DNA from: Xanthomonas codiaei
GTDB lineage: Bacteria > Pseudomonadota > Gammaproteobacteria > Xanthomonadales > Xanthomonadaceae
Direction: 5' to 3'
Assembly (NCBI RefSeq): GCF_002939785.1
Contig: NZ_MDEC01000005.1
Span: 169,929 to 233,928, forward strand
DNA length: 64,000 nucleotides
Each line of letters begins with the position of its first letter. Position 1 is the first letter of the stretch. Made by a program: the position numbers and the translations under genes. The notes under the pieces were generated by a model that was given only the letters and a program-made list of their open reading frames with translations, made no database searches and was not told where the DNA came from. This document shows positions 37,014-46,336 of the stretch, piece by piece.

Positions 37014-38480
37014 ATGAAAGAACGTCAACGCCGCACCAAGATCCTCGCCACCCTCGGACCGGCAACGGATGCGCCCGGTGTGCTGGATACGCTGTTCAAG
37101 GCGGGCGTCAACGTGGTGCGCCTCAACTTCAGCCACGGCGACCCGTCCGGCCAGGCCAAGCGTGCCGCGGAAGTGCGCGCCGCTGCCGCCCGCGTCGGCG
37201 CCGAAGTCGGCATCCTGGCCGACCTGCCGGGCCCGAAGATCCGTATCGAACGCTTTGCCGAAGGCAAGATCAAGCTGGCCATGGGCGATCGCTTCGACCT
37301 GGTGGCCGACGCCAATGCACCGGCCGGCGACCAGCACCAGGTGGGCGTGAGCTACCTCGGCCTGCCGCAGGACGTCACCGCCGGCGACGTGCTGCTGCTC
37401 GACGATGGCCTGGTGCAGTTGCAGGTCACCGACGTGCAGGGCGAACGCATCGTCACCAAGGTGTTGAACGATGGCGTGCTGTCCGACCGCAAGGGCCTGA
37501 ACAAACAGGGTGGCGGCTTGTCGCTGGGCGCGCTGACCGAGCGCGACAAGGAGCTGATCGGCATCGTCGCCAAGATCGGCGTGGACTTCATCGCGGTGTC
37601 GTTCTGCCGTAATGCGCAGGACATGCACGACGCGCGGCAGATCGCCCAGCAGCACGGCTGCGATGCGCAGCTGGTGTCCAAGATCGAGCGTACCGAAGCG
37701 ATCGAGAACCTGGTCGAGATCGTCGAAGCCTCCGATGTGGTGATGGTGGCACGCGGCGATCTGGGTGTGGAAATCGGCGATGCCGAATTGCCGGGCCTGC
37801 AGAAGAAGATCATCAAGGAGTCGCTGGCGCAGAACAAGGTGGTGATCACCGCCACGCAGATGCTGCAGTCGATGGTCGAAAGCCCGATCCCGACCCGCGC
37901 CGAAGTGCTGGACGTGGCCAATGCGGTCATCGACGGCACCGACGCGGTGATGCTGTCGGCCGAAACCGCCGCCGGTGCCTACCCGGTGCGTGCGGTGGAG
38001 GCGATGGCGCGTATCTGCCTGGGTGCCGAGCACCAGTTCGAATTCGATACCGACTTCGAAGCAGCGCAACGCAACCTGCAGCGTGCCGACCAGGCCATCG
38101 CGATGGCGACCATGTTCCTGTCCGAGCACATCGGCCTGGGCGGCGTGGTGGCATTGACCGAATCCGGCGGCACCCCGCGCTTTTTGTCGCGCTTCCGCTC
38201 CAACATGCCGATCTACGCCTTCACCCGTCACGATGGCGCGCGCCGCCAGATGGCGATGATGCGCGGCGTGTTCCCGATCAGCTTCGACAGCCGCGGCCTG
38301 ACCCCGCGCGAGGCCGCACGCGCGGCGATCCGCCTGCTGGTGGAGAACGAGCGCATGGGGCCCGGCGACCGCGTGGTGTTCACCAGCGGCGAGCACATGG
38401 AAATGCACGGCGCCACCAATACGCTGCGTCTGCTGGAAGTGGGCGAAGACGGTCGCGCCACCGGTCTGGGCGAGCTGTAA
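37014..38480 (+). CDS. pyk: Pyruvate kinase
   Basis: A 488-residue enzyme making pyruvate and ATP from phosphoenolpyruvate and ADP. RRTKILATLGPATD, VVRLNFSHGD, ADLPGPKIR, KIERTEAIEN, VMVARGDLGVEIG, ITATQMLQSM and DGTDAVMLSAETAAGAYPVRA are textbook. ATG 37014 has GGGAGG six bases upstream. It has its own 255-base upstream gap, so it may have a separate promoter from pgk. Confidence 0.98.
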   Translation: MKERQRRTKILATLGPATDAPGVLDTLFKAGVNVVRLNFSHGDPSGQAKRAAEVRAAAARVGAEVGILADLPGPKIRIERFAEGKIKLAMGDRFDLVADANAPAGDQHQVGVSYLGLPQDVTAGDVLLLDDGLVQLQVTDVQGERIVTKVLNDGVLSDRKGLNKQGGGLSLGALTERDKELIGIVAKIGVDFIAVSFCRNAQDMHDARQIAQQHGCDAQLVSKIERTEAIENLVEIVEASDVVMVARGDLGVEIGDAELPGLQKKIIKESLAQNKVVITATQMLQSMVESPIPTRAEVLDVANAVIDGTDAVMLSAETAAGAYPVRAVEAMARICLGAEHQFEFDTDFEAAQRNLQRADQAIAMATMFLSEHIGLGGVVALTESGGTPRFLSRFRSNMPIYAFTRHDGARRQMAMMRGVFPISFDSRGLTPREAARAAIRLLVENERMGPGDRVVFTSGEHMEMHGATNTLRLLEVGEDGRATGLGEL

Positions 38481-38531
38481 TCCCTGTCGACCGCACCCGG
38501 CGCATGAGCTGAGCCGGGAAAACGCGACACG

Positions 38532-38557
38532 CAACGGCGGCCCCAGGGCCGCCGTTG
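38532..38557 (+). terminator. Hairpin after pyk, possible terminator lacking a T run
   Basis: CAACGGCGGCC pairs perfectly with GGCCGCCGTTG around a CCAG loop, 50 bases after the pyk stop. Without a U tract it may act as an RNA-stabilising end or depend on Rho. Confidence 0.5.
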
Positions 38558-38743
38558 TGCTGTGTGGAGATACCGGTCTCGCAATGGCCGGATCTTGCGA
38601 ATGCGCAGCCAGCGCAACGTCGCCACCGCGCTGCCGCAACGGCGCTGGTATAACGCGCCACATGTTTCACAAGGCAAATCCTGCTACGTCATGTAAGCAA
38701 TGCATCAGCACCGTAAGCAACAAGCTGCACGTCATGCTCTGCT

Positions 38744-38774
38744 TTGACGAATCCCGAATCCCGAATCCCGCGAT
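38744..38774. repeat. GGGATTC-family repeat, single arm (R3)
   Basis: GACGAATCCCGAATCCCGAA and one further ATCCC unit, preceded by GCTTT as in the right arms of the complete elements. No left arm is evident. Confidence 0.55.
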
Positions 38775-38860
38775 GCGAGCCGCGCCACACATCCTGTCAC
38801 GCAGGCAAGGTGTAATCGGTTGCAGGCATTCCGTGAAGGAATGTGTACGACTTTCGTCGC

Positions 38861-38866
38861 TATACT
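38861..38866 (+). promoter_or_regulatory. Possible -10 element of fba
   Basis: TATACT, 34 bases before the fba start, in an otherwise GC-rich region. No good -35 is present at the standard spacing. Confidence 0.35.
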
Positions 38867-38899
38867 TTCGTTCTCCCCCGCAGCTGCCACAGGAACTAC

Positions 38900-39904
38900 A
38901 TGAGCATCGAACAGCTTGCCGAAACCGCCCAGGCCATGGTCGCCCCGGGCAAGGGCATCATCGCCATCGACGAGTCGACCAGCACGATCGCAAAGCGTTT
39001 TGCCAGCGTCGGCATCGAGAACATCGAAGAGAACCGTCGCGCCTATCGCGAACTGCTGCTGACCACGCCCAAGCTGAGCGACTACATCTCCGGCGCCATC
39101 CTGTTCGACGAGACCATCCGTCAGAAGACCAAGGACGGCGTGCCGTTCGCCAAGTACATGGCCGAGCACGGCATCATCCCGGGCATCAAGGTCGACAAGG
39201 GCGCGCAGCCGCTGGCCGGCATGCCGGGCGAGCTGGTCACCGAAGGTCTGGACGGCCTGCGTGCGCGTCTGGAGGAGTACTACACCCTGGGCGCGCGCTT
39301 CGCCAAGTGGCGTGCGGTCATCAACATCGGCGAAGACATTCCGTCCGGCACCTGCATCGAGGCCAACTCGCATGCGCTGGCGCGTTATGCGGCGCTGTGC
39401 CAGGAGCAGGGCCTGGTGCCGATGGTCGAGCCGGAAGTGATCATGGATGGCAGCCACGACATCGAGACCTGCTACGAGGTCACCGAAGCCACGCTGCGCT
39501 CGCTGTTCGGCGCGCTGTACGAGCAGAACGTGGTGCTGGAAGGCACCATCCTGAAGGCCTCGATGGTCATCTCCGGCAAGAGCTGCGAAGAGCAGGCCAG
39601 TGTCGAGGAAGTGGCCGAGTCCACCGTGATGTGCCTGAAGTCGACCGTGCCGGCGATCCTGCCGGGCATCGTGTTCCTGTCTGGCGGCCAGACCGACGAG
39701 CAGTCCACCGCGCATCTCAACGAGATGCACCAGTTGGGCAACCTGCCGTGGCCGCTGAGCTTCTCCTACGGCCGCGCCATGCAGCAGGCGGCGCTGAAGC
39801 TGTGGTCGCAGGACATGACCGGCAACTACGCCAAGGCGCAGCAGGTCATCTATGAGCGCGCCAAGGAAAACGGCCTGGCAGCATTGGGCAAGTGGAAGGG
39901 CTGA
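38900..39904 (+). CDS. Fructose-bisphosphate aldolase, class I
   Basis: A 334-residue class I (Schiff-base) aldolase. IIAIDESTSTIAKRF, FDETIRQKTKDGVPF, KVDKGAQPLAG, KWRAVINIG and the Schiff-base lysine region GTILKASMVI are present; SGGQTDEQSTAHLN and FSYGRAMQQAALK complete the phosphate site. Class I enzymes are metal-independent and common in animals and plants; in gammaproteobacteria this form is less usual but known in xanthomonads. AGGA lies six bases before ATG 38900. Terminator follows. Confidence 0.96.
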   Translation: MSIEQLAETAQAMVAPGKGIIAIDESTSTIAKRFASVGIENIEENRRAYRELLLTTPKLSDYISGAILFDETIRQKTKDGVPFAKYMAEHGIIPGIKVDKGAQPLAGMPGELVTEGLDGLRARLEEYYTLGARFAKWRAVINIGEDIPSGTCIEANSHALARYAALCQEQGLVPMVEPEVIMDGSHDIETCYEVTEATLRSLFGALYEQNVVLEGTILKASMVISGKSCEEQASVEEVAESTVMCLKSTVPAILPGIVFLSGGQTDEQSTAHLNEMHQLGNLPWPLSFSYGRAMQQAALKLWSQDMTGNYAKAQQVIYERAKENGLAALGKWKG

Positions 39905-40331
39905 TCGCTTGATCGCGCGGCCGCAAGGCCGCATCGCCTGCAAGACCAGAACGCCGGCAGCGATGCCGGCGTTTTTTTGTGGGGTGTCGTCGCGTGGACC
40001 GCGCCACTGTGCGGTCCGGCGCACCACAACGGGCGGCCTCCTTGCAGTGGCAAGACGATGACGGCCGTTGCCTGATCGGCAGTGGCGAGTGGCGGTGCGG
40101 CTACGCTTGCTTCGCACCACCGCCCCCATCCACCGATGATCGCTTCCGAAGGCGTCCGCTGTGTCCGGTGAACGCACGCCAGGTGGCGCCGTGTGCATGA
40201 GAGCGGCAGTACATGCGTGACACGGCTGGCCCGACGTTCGTGCCTCCGCTAAACCGAAGACGTCGCCAACGGCCCAAACGCAACGAGCGCCTTGCGGCGC
40301 CCGTCAGTGCGATCTCCACGTGCCGCAGCGA
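39905..40331. other. Intergenic region after fba
   Basis: It contains the fba terminator and a short inverted repeat (GCCGTGT 40188-40194 / ACACGGC 40220-40226). The short frames inside it look like chance frames. Nothing else is recognised. Confidence 0.5.
39951..39979 (+). terminator. Rho-independent terminator of fba
   Basis: ACGCCGGC (39951-39958), AGCGAT loop, GCCGGCGT (39965-39972), then seven T. Confidence 0.93.
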
Positions 40332-40871
40332 TCAGGCTGCCGCCGTTTCCTGTGTCGCCAGCGCCTGCTGATACGCCTTGTAGGTCGCCTCGTTATAGGC
40401 CACCAGCACGATGTGCTTGGGCACCTTGTGCGAGCGTTGCCAATCGCGTGTTTCGGTCACGGCGATGCGTGCGGCCTGGTACAACGGATAGCCATAGACT
40501 CCGCAGCTGATCGCCGGGAATGCGATCGAATGCAGCAACATCTGCTCGGCCAGCTTCAGCGACTGCCAGTAGCAATTGGCCAGTTGCTCGGGCTCGTTGT
40601 GCTTGCCGTCGCGCCACACCGGGCCCACGGTATGGAACACATGGCGGGCCTTCAGATCGAAGCCGTCGGTGACGCGGATTTCGCCGGTCGGGCAGCGCAC
40701 GCCCGGGCGTACCTGCGGCAGCGCCTCGCAGGCTTGCAGCAACCGTGGACCGGCTGCGCGATGGATGGCGCCATCGACGCCGCCACCGCCAAGCAGTGAT
40801 TCGTTGGCGGCGTTGACGATGACGTCGACGTCGAGTTCGGTGATGTCGCCCTGCCAGACTTCGATTTTCAT
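40332..40871 (-). CDS. Macrodomain protein, O-acetyl-ADP-ribose deacetylase-like
   Basis: A 179-residue single macrodomain. IVNAANESLLGGGGVDGAIHRAAGP contains the Asn and the glycine-rich loop that bind ADP-ribose, and CPTGEIRVTDGFDL, VFHTVGPVW and AFPAISCGVYGYP complete the fold. Close in organisation to YmdB, which removes acetyl from O-acetyl-ADP-ribose made by sirtuins and modulates RNase III. Monocistronic; no toxin or NAD-consuming partner adjoins it here. Confidence 0.93.
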   Translation of the reverse strand: MKIEVWQGDITELDVDVIVNAANESLLGGGGVDGAIHRAAGPRLLQACEALPQVRPGVRCPTGEIRVTDGFDLKARHVFHTVGPVWRDGKHNEPEQLANCYWQSLKLAEQMLLHSIAFPAISCGVYGYPLYQAARIAVTETRDWQRSHKVPKHIVLVAYNEATYKAYQQALATQETAAA

Positions 40872-41057
40872 GGCGTTGATAGTTATGGGATTTGAATGAT
40901 GAACGCGTGATGGGTGCAGGCGTTGCGGGCCTCCACGCTAGTAGCCATTCATCTCATGGTGTGCGACACGGCCGCGCAGTCGTTCAACCCTCCGACGGGG
41001 TCGTGAGTTGCTGTCGGCGCGAAGTGGCAGCGGGGCGTCAAGCGCCCGGTCTGCGGA

Positions 41058-41567
41058 CTAAAGCCAGCGTCTGACGCGTGCGCAGTAATCGCCGTAGTGG
41101 CGGCCGAATTCGACCCGCAGGCGCGCTTCTTCGAACGGGATGACGTAGCGCTGCAGGGCGAGCCAGGGCAGTGGCAGCAACAGCACGGCCCACGGTAGCC
41201 CCAGCTGCAGGCACAGGCCCACATAGCTCATCACCAACGCCAGATACATGGGGTTGCGGGTGAAGCGATAGGGGCCGTCCAGCACCAGCCGCGACGGGTG
41301 GCCGCTGGGCATGATGGTGGTGTGCCGACGTGCGAACAGCACGAAGCAACTCAACGCCAGGGCGAGCCCGAGAACGGCGATCGCACCGCCAGCGAGTTCG
41401 ATCCAGGCCAGCGGCGTCGGTGCAGGCAGCGGCAGCGCCAGCGCGTCCTGCAGCCATCCACCGATAACAAGCGCCAGCGCAAAGTGCACAGGCGAGGTCA
41501 TCTTCACCAGCCATGGCGCCCGCGCGGTGCGGGTCTCGCTGTGTCCATACGGCCGGTTGTTCACCAC
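41058..41567 (-). CDS. Isoprenylcysteine carboxyl-methyltransferase-like membrane protein
   Basis: A 169-residue protein with about four helices (ALALVIGGWLQDALA, AGGAIAVLGLALALSCFVLF, YLALVMSYVGLCL, WAVLLLPLPWLA) and the C-terminal SAM-binding pattern PYRFTRNPMYLA and FEEARLRVEFGRHYGDYCARV typical of the ICMT/PEMT group. Bacterial members methylate unknown substrates or membrane lipids. The start at 41567 includes a 20-residue soluble leader; a later start is possible. Confidence 0.82.
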   Translation of the reverse strand: MVNNRPYGHSETRTARAPWLVKMTSPVHFALALVIGGWLQDALALPLPAPTPLAWIELAGGAIAVLGLALALSCFVLFARRHTTIMPSGHPSRLVLDGPYRFTRNPMYLALVMSYVGLCLQLGLPWAVLLLPLPWLALQRYVIPFEEARLRVEFGRHYGDYCARVRRWL

Positions 41568-41906
41568 GGTTCTCCCTACATCACGGCCGCCATCCTAACG
41601 GTTCCTTGACGGAGGCGGGAGGTGGGGAAGAGCCGGGACTCGGGACCGGGGACCGGGGACCCGTAAAGCGGAGCAGAAGTCCGGTGTCGTGGGTCGTGCC
41701 GCAGCAACTTGGACCGGCGGGTTCACGCATGACAAGAAAGTCAGCCGTCGCAGTCAACGGATCGCTCACTACAGGGCACGCCTTTTCATGCCCTGGCCCG
41801 GTAGGCTCCAGCGTCGCCGCGAGACAGCCAGCCGCCCGACAGCTCGCCGCAGAGCCCGCCTTTACGGGTCCCCGGTCCCCGGTCCCGGGTCCCGGGCGGA
41901 GTCTCC
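41568..41906. other. Intergenic region with a GGGACC variant of the GGGATTC element
   Basis: The whole gap between the two minus-strand genes is mostly occupied by the arms of repeat R4 and its roughly 190-nt middle. It probably also includes the promoter of the ICMT-like gene. No protein is recognised in the middle section. Confidence 0.5.
41634..41898. repeat. GGGATTC-family element, copy R4 (GGGACC variant)
   Basis: The left arm 41634-41670 has GGGACTCGGGACCGGGGACC and ends CCCGTAAAGCG; the right arm 41858-41898 begins CCTTTACGGGTCCCC. The GTAAAGC/GCTTTAC junction motif matches R1, showing that this is the same family with a changed unit (GGGACC for GGGATT). Confidence 0.65.
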
Positions 41907-42866
41907 TCAGGGCAGGCCGGCCAGCCAGTCGTCGTCGGAGCCTTCGTTGATGTCGGCGAACAGGGGGGTGGAGAAATAGCGCTCGCCGGTGTCCGGCAGC
42001 ATGGCCAGGATCACCGCACCGGGCGCGGCGCCCGCGGCCACGCGCAGGGCAGTGGCGACGGTGGCGCCACCGGAGATGCCGGTAAAGATGCCTTCCTCGG
42101 CGGCCAGGCGGCGCGCCACGTCGATGGCGTCGGTGTCTTCCACGCTCAGCACGTCATGGGCGACCTCGCGGTTGAGCACGTCGGGCACGAAGTCCGGGGT
42201 CCAGCCCTGGATCTTGTGCGGCTTCCAGTCCTGCCCCTGCAGCAATGCCGCGCCGGCCGGCTCGGTGGCGGTGATGCGCACTTCCGGGCGGGCCACGCGC
42301 AGCACCTCGCCCACGCCGGTGAGGGTGCCGCCGGTGCCCCAGCCAGTGACGAAGTGGTCCAGCCGGTGGCCGGCGAAGTCGCGCAGGATCTCGGCGGCAG
42401 TGGTGTTGCGGTGGTAGGCCGGGTTGGCCGGGTTGGCGAACTGGCTGGCCAGGAACCAACCATGCTGTTCGGCCAGTTCCTTGGCCTTGCGCACCATGCC
42501 GCTGCCGCGCTCCGCGGCCGGGGTCAGGATCACCTTGGCGCCGTAGGCGCGCATCAGCTTGCGGCGCTCGATCGAGAAGGTTTCCACCATGGTGGCGACG
42601 AACTTGTAGCCACGCGCGGCGGCCACCATGGCCAATGCCACGCCGGTGTTGCCGGAGGTGGCTTCCACGATGGTGTCGCCGGGCTTGAGCAGGCCGCGCT
42701 GCTCGGCGTCGAGGATGATCGCCAGTGCCAGGCGGTCCTTGACCGAACCGCCGGGATTGAACGATTCGACCTTGACGTAGAGCGAGACGTGGTCCGGCGC
42801 GAGGCGGTTGAGTTTGACCACCGGGGTGCGGCCGATGGTGTCGAGGATGTTGTCGTACAGGGCCAT
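41907..42866 (-). CDS. cysK: Cysteine synthase (O-acetylserine sulfhydrylase)
   Basis: A 319-residue PLP enzyme joining sulfide to O-acetylserine. The PLP lysine is K43 in GGSVKDRLAL; TSGNTGVALA binds the cofactor carboxylate, GTGGTLTGVGE its phosphate, and GISGGATVATAL is the conserved serine site. Full-length for CysK. It is 16 bases downstream of cysG on the same strand, so the two form a unit for the last steps of cysteine synthesis, opposite the regulator cysB. Confidence 0.95.
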   Translation of the reverse strand: MALYDNILDTIGRTPVVKLNRLAPDHVSLYVKVESFNPGGSVKDRLALAIILDAEQRGLLKPGDTIVEATSGNTGVALAMVAAARGYKFVATMVETFSIERRKLMRAYGAKVILTPAAERGSGMVRKAKELAEQHGWFLASQFANPANPAYHRNTTAAEILRDFAGHRLDHFVTGWGTGGTLTGVGEVLRVARPEVRITATEPAGAALLQGQDWKPHKIQGWTPDFVPDVLNREVAHDVLSVEDTDAIDVARRLAAEEGIFTGISGGATVATALRVAAGAAPGAVILAMLPDTGERYFSTPLFADINEGSDDDWLAGLP

Positions 42867-42882
42867 GGGGTCTCCGTCGGAA

Positions 42883-44148
42883 TCAGGCTGCGTGGGCGAG
42901 TGTGGGCGAGTGCGGCGTTGCGATGGGTGAGTGCGGGGCCGGTGGCGCGCCCAGCGGCGCCGCGCCGAACCAGTGCAGCGTCTGCGCCAGTGCCGCCACC
43001 TCGCCCAGGATCAGCAGCGCCGGGGCGCGCACGGCGTGCGACTGGGCGGTGGCGGCCAGCGTGGCCAGCGAACCGGTGATGACGCGCTGCTGCGGGCGCG
43101 AGCCGTTTTCCACCAGCGCAAACGGGGTGGTAGGTGCGCGGCCGGCCTGCAGCAGCCGCTGCTGGATGCCGTCCAGGCCGGCCACGCCCATGTAGAAGGC
43201 CAGTGTCTGCCGCTCCTGTCCCAGCGCCTGCCAGTCCAGGGTGTCCAGCGAGTCCTTGCAGTGTGCGGTGATCAGCCGCAGCGATTGCGCATGGTCGCGA
43301 TGGGTGAGCGGGATGCCGGCGTAGGCCGCGCAGGCCAGTGCGGCGGTGATGCCGGGAATCACCTGGAAGCCGACGCCGTGTGCGCGCAGGAATTCCAGCT
43401 CCTCGCCGCCGCGGCCGAACACGAACGCATCGCCGCCCTTCAGGCGCACCACCCGGCGGCCGGCACGTGCGTGCTCCAGCATCAAGGCGTGGATCTGCTC
43501 CTGGCGCGTGCTGTGCCCCTGCGCGGACTTGCCGACCTCCACCAGCCGCGCGTCGGCGCGCGCCAGGCGCAGGATCTGCGGGCTGACCAGGCGGTCGTGC
43601 AGCACCACCTCGGCCTGCCGCAATGCGCGCAGCGCATGCCGGGTGAGCAGGCCGGGGTCGCCGGGGCCGGCGCCGACCAGGGTCACGCTGCCGGGGGACA
43701 GCGGAGCGATGCGCGCGTGCTGCGCGGGGGAGAGCGCAGCTGGGGCGATGGCGGGGGGGGCGCTGTGGGTCAGCAGGCGGTGGGCACCGGCGGCAGTGCG
43801 GAGGGCGTCGTTGAGTTCGGGGGTGTCGCTGGCGGCGATGGTCAGCCACAACGGGGTGTCGGGCAGTGCCAGCCATGCGCGGTCGAAACGCCCGGCCAAC
43901 CAGTGCAGGTCTCCGGCCTGCGCCCACCGCTGCAGTTGCGGGGTCAGCGCCGGGGCGCCGACCAGCGGCAGCGCACCGGCCTGCAACAGCGCGGCAGTGG
44001 CACGTTCGGCGGTGACGCCGCCGCCCACCACCAGGACGGCGCGGCCACGCAGGTCGGCAAGGAGCGGAAACGCAGCAGTCACGGTCAGGAGATCAAAAGG
44101 GAGGGCCAGACCGTACCGCCGGCATATAGCCGTCGGAAATGACTTCAT
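42883..44148 (-). CDS. cysG: Siroheme synthase
   Basis: A 421-residue bifunctional enzyme. N-terminal precorrin-2 dehydrogenase/ferrochelatase part ([20 protein letters not shown], about residues 25-45) and C-terminal uroporphyrinogen methyltransferase part ([16 protein letters not shown], then [17 protein letters not shown]). Makes siroheme for sulfite reductase CysI. ATG 44148 is the only ATG before the domain; a GTG at 44082 would give the usual length. The last 20 residues are a degenerate Pro/His/Ala tail. Divergent from cysB. Confidence 0.93.
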   Translation of the reverse strand: MKSFPTAICRRYGLALPFDLLTVTAAFPLLADLRGRAVLVVGGGVTAERATAALLQAGALPLVGAPALTPQLQRWAQAGDLHWLAGRFDRAWLALPDTPLWLTIAASDTPELNDALRTAAGAHRLLTHSAPPAIAPAALSPAQHARIAPLSPGSVTLVGAGPGDPGLLTRHALRALRQAEVVLHDRLVSPQILRLARADARLVEVGKSAQGHSTRQEQIHALMLEHARAGRRVVRLKGGDAFVFGRGGEELEFLRAHGVGFQVIPGITAALACAAYAGIPLTHRDHAQSLRLITAHCKDSLDTLDWQALGQERQTLAFYMGVAGLDGIQQRLLQAGRAPTTPFALVENGSRPQQRVITGSLATLAATAQSHAVRAPALLILGEVAALAQTLHWFGAAPLGAPPAPHSPIATPHSPTLAHAA

Positions 44149-44170
44149 ACACCCTGAAAATAGCGTTCGG

Positions 44171-44182
44171 TTATAAGCTGGC
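44171..44182. promoter_or_regulatory. Possible CysB half-site in the cysG/cysB promoter
   Basis: TTATAAGCTGGC; on the other strand GCCAGC next to TTATAA. The same GCCAGC and TTAT elements form the cysJ/cysD palindrome (57077-57108). Positioned between the divergent cysG and cysB starts. Confidence 0.35.
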
Positions 44183-44244
44183 CCGCAGAACTCCTCTACA
44201 GTCGAAGGCCTTGTGGCGCCTCGCGCTTTTCTGGATATAAGCCC

Positions 44245-45228
44245 ATGACGCTGACCCAACTTCGTTATCTGGTGGCCATCGCCGATGCCGAGCTGAACAT
44301 CACGCTGGCCGCCGCGCGGGTGCATGCCACCCAGCCCGGTCTGTCCAAGCAGCTCAAGCAACTGGAAGACGAGCTGGGTTTCCTGTTGTTCGTGCGCAAG
44401 GGGCGCAGCCTGGATGCGGTGACGCCGGCCGGTGTGGAAGTGATCGAGCGCGCGCGCGCGGTGCTGGCCGAAGCCAACAACATCCGCACCTACGCGGCCA
44501 ACCAGCGCCGCGAGAGCCAGGGCCAGCTGACCCTGACCACCACCCACACCCAGGCGCGCTTCGTGCTGCCGCCGGCGGTGGCGCAAATCAAGCACGCCTA
44601 CCCGCAGGTGAGCGTGCACCTGCAGCAGGCGGCCGAAAGCGCGGCGCTGGACCTGCTCAGCCAGGGCGATGCGGATATCGCAGTGGTCAGCACCGCCGGC
44701 GGCGAACCCAGTGCCGGGATCGCGGTGCCGCTGTACCGCTGGCGGCGGCTGGTGGTGGTGCCGCGCGGACATGCGCTGGATCGTCCGAAGCTGGCGCCGG
44801 ACATGCAGGCGCTGTCGGAGCATCCGTTGATCAGCTACGAATCCTCCACCCGGCCGGGCTCGTCGCTGCAGCGGGCGTTCGCGCAGGTGGGCCTGGAGCC
44901 CAGCATCGCGCTGACCGCGCTGGATGCGGATCTGATCAAGACCTATGTCCGTGCCGGGCTGGGCGTGGGGCTGGTGGCGGAAATGGCGGTCAGCGCCGAC
45001 GACGAAGACCTGCGCGCCTGGCCGGCACCGGCACCGATCGCCGAGTGCATCGCCTGGGCGGTGCTGCCGCGCGACCGGGTGCTGCGCGACTACGCGCTGG
45101 ACCTGGTGCATGTGCTGGCCCCGCAGATCGACAAGCGCGACCTGCGCCGGGTGCTGGACGGCAACCAGGCGCCGAACTGGCCGCTGCCGCCGAGCTGGGA
45201 ATCGCTCACCCAGACCATTACCAGCTGA
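44245..45228 (+). CDS. cysB: CysB-type LysR regulator of sulfur assimilation
   Basis: A 327-residue LysR regulator. Start [23 protein letters not shown] with the CysB-subfamily HTH ([30 protein letters not shown]), and effector-domain features [15 protein letters not shown] and the S-S-T-R-P-G-S loop ([17 protein letters not shown]). CysB/Cbl-group proteins bind sulfate-limitation signals (O-acetylserine or APS) and activate cys genes. Genes for the whole pathway lie in this window, which supports the call. No ribosome site is visible before ATG 44245. Confidence 0.93.
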   Translation: MTLTQLRYLVAIADAELNITLAAARVHATQPGLSKQLKQLEDELGFLLFVRKGRSLDAVTPAGVEVIERARAVLAEANNIRTYAANQRRESQGQLTLTTTHTQARFVLPPAVAQIKHAYPQVSVHLQQAAESAALDLLSQGDADIAVVSTAGGEPSAGIAVPLYRWRRLVVVPRGHALDRPKLAPDMQALSEHPLISYESSTRPGSSLQRAFAQVGLEPSIALTALDADLIKTYVRAGLGVGLVAEMAVSADDEDLRAWPAPAPIAECIAWAVLPRDRVLRDYALDLVHVLAPQIDKRDLRRVLDGNQAPNWPLPPSWESLTQTITS

Positions 45229-45236
45229 GCGCCGCG

Positions 45237-45506
45237 ATGAGCGCGCCACTGCGTCCGCCATTGAGCCGAGTGTGGCTGCCCGAGCCGGATGGCGGCATGT
45301 CGTTGCAGTTGTTGGCCGATCTGGAGAGCGGCGAGCACACGCTACTGACCCTGTCGGCCGACCCGCAGGACGAGGCGGTGTGGGTCACGCTGCAGGCAGG
45401 CGCGCTGCCGCTGCAGATTCCGCTGGCGACGCTGCGGCAGCTGCTTGAGATCGCTGTTGAAGAGGTGCATTCGGCGGAGTGGTTTGCGCGGCAGGAGTCG
45501 GACTAG
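45237..45506 (+). CDS. Small hypothetical protein downstream of cysB
   Basis: An 89-residue acidic soluble protein ([31 protein letters not shown]) with no domain I recognise. It begins 8 bases after the cysB stop and reads in good codon-bias frame, so it is probably a co-transcribed small protein. A helix near the end ([19 protein letters not shown]) is amphipathic. Confidence 0.6.
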   Translation: MSAPLRPPLSRVWLPEPDGGMSLQLLADLESGEHTLLTLSADPQDEAVWVTLQAGALPLQIPLATLRQLLEIAVEEVHSAEWFARQESD

Positions 45507-45510
45507 CTAG

Positions 45511-45783
45511 GGAATCGGGAATGGGGAATCGGGATTCGGGATTCGTAAGTGCGGGGCGTTTGATTTTCTTGCGGCGTGGGCGTGATGGGCTTTGTTGCTG
45601 TTTCCGCTTACCGCTACCCGCGCTTGACCCCCGACTCCCGACTCCCGAATCCCGAATCCCGACTCCCGAATCCCGAATCCCGACTCCCGACTCCCGAATC
45701 CCGAATCCCGACTCCCGAATCCCGAATCCCGAATCCCGAATCCCGAATCCCGAATCCCGAATCCCGACTCCCGAATCCCGAAT
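45511..45783. repeat. GGGATTC-family element R5 with 22-unit heptamer array
   Basis: Left arm 45511-45545: five heptamers (GGGAATC, GGGAATG, GGGAATC, GGGATTC, GGGATTC) ending GTAAGTGCG. Right arm 45630-45783: exactly 22 consecutive heptamers CCCGAAT or CCCGACT without a slip, 154 bases. The arms face each other across about 84 nt. The variable unit number marks it as the expanded member of the family. Confidence 0.85.
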
Positions 45784-45999
45784 CCATGCTGCACCGCACA
45801 GCAAGTTGCTGTCGGAAGAATCCAGTCGAATCAACGTGCTACAGCGCTCGCGAACTGCGCCGGAACGCGCGCTGTCGGTGATTCTCCCTACACGTGTCAG
45901 GGCTGCTTGCGCTGGTGTCGTCGGCATCCATCAAGTTGGCCCCGGCGCTGTCGTAAATCCTTATAGCAACCATGACGCGACACTTTCGGACGTCTAGGG

Positions 46000-46197
46000 G
46001 TGGACGACGCAGGGCCGGCGAAGCAGACATCGCCTTGCCGGTCTGGTCAGTGGGGTGTCGTTGAAGGGTCGCTAGCGCTGTCGCATCACTGTTGCGCGAA
46101 GCTGCGCACAGAGCGGCTGGCGCACCCGGGTCCCTGGGGAGAGACCTGGCGTGTTTGGCGGCGGATCCGGGTCGGGAGCTCGGATCCGCCTTTTTTT
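46000..46197 (+). ncRNA. Candidate small RNA ending at an orphan terminator
   Basis: The terminator at 46160-46197 works only for plus-strand transcripts, yet the nearest plus-strand coding gene ends 650 bases upstream. The 150-200 bases in front of it contain further potential stems (for example CCCGGGTCCCTGGGG) and no open frame of note. This is the pattern of an unannotated sRNA; its 5' end is not defined here and the start given is only a guess. Confidence 0.35.
46160..46197 (+). terminator. Strong orphan Rho-independent terminator
   Basis: GGCGGATCCG (46160-46169) and CGGATCCGCC (46181-46190) are perfectly complementary, followed by seven T. No coding gene ends here on the plus strand. 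Confidence 0.88.
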
Positions 46198-46336
46198 GCG
46201 CGAGCACACGTACCCGGGGGCGAGGGATGTCGTGCGCAGCGCCGACATCGGCCCGATCGCCAGGAGCAGGCCCACCCGCACGCATGATCAGGTGCAGATG
46301 CGCCGCCTCGGCGGCGCTGCTGCCGACCGCCAGCCC

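Larger units (their letters stand above)
38481..38899. other. Intergenic region between pyk and fba
   Basis: It contains a stable hairpin without a T run (38532-38557), an arm of the GGGATTC repeat (38744-38774) and a likely fba -10 TATACT (38861-38866). No gene is seen. Confidence 0.55.
45507..46336. other. 830-base non-coding region with heptamer array and orphan terminator
   Basis: It contains the heptamer hairpin (45511-45783) and a strong plus-strand terminator (46160-46197) with no plus-strand gene before it. The open frames here are translations of the repeat (GFGIRDSGFGIRD-type) and are not genes. Confidence 0.7.

Noticed and set aside
40188..40226. Short inverted repeat after fba as another copy of the long hairpin element
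   Set aside because: Only partial arm similarity (CGACGTTC and CCGCT); too short to call a copy.
42883..45261. 792-residue extended reading of cysG through the cysB region
   Set aside because: The upstream part is the antisense of cysB; the siroheme synthase domains begin only after about 44148.
45511..45783. CRISPR array
   Set aside because: The units are seven bases with no spacers between them, and no cas genes are present.
45385..45927. Open frames over the heptamer array giving GFGIRDSGFG-type repeat proteins on both strands
   Set aside because: They are produced by the seven-base repeat, which reads open in several frames on both strands; there is no ribosome site or conserved domain.
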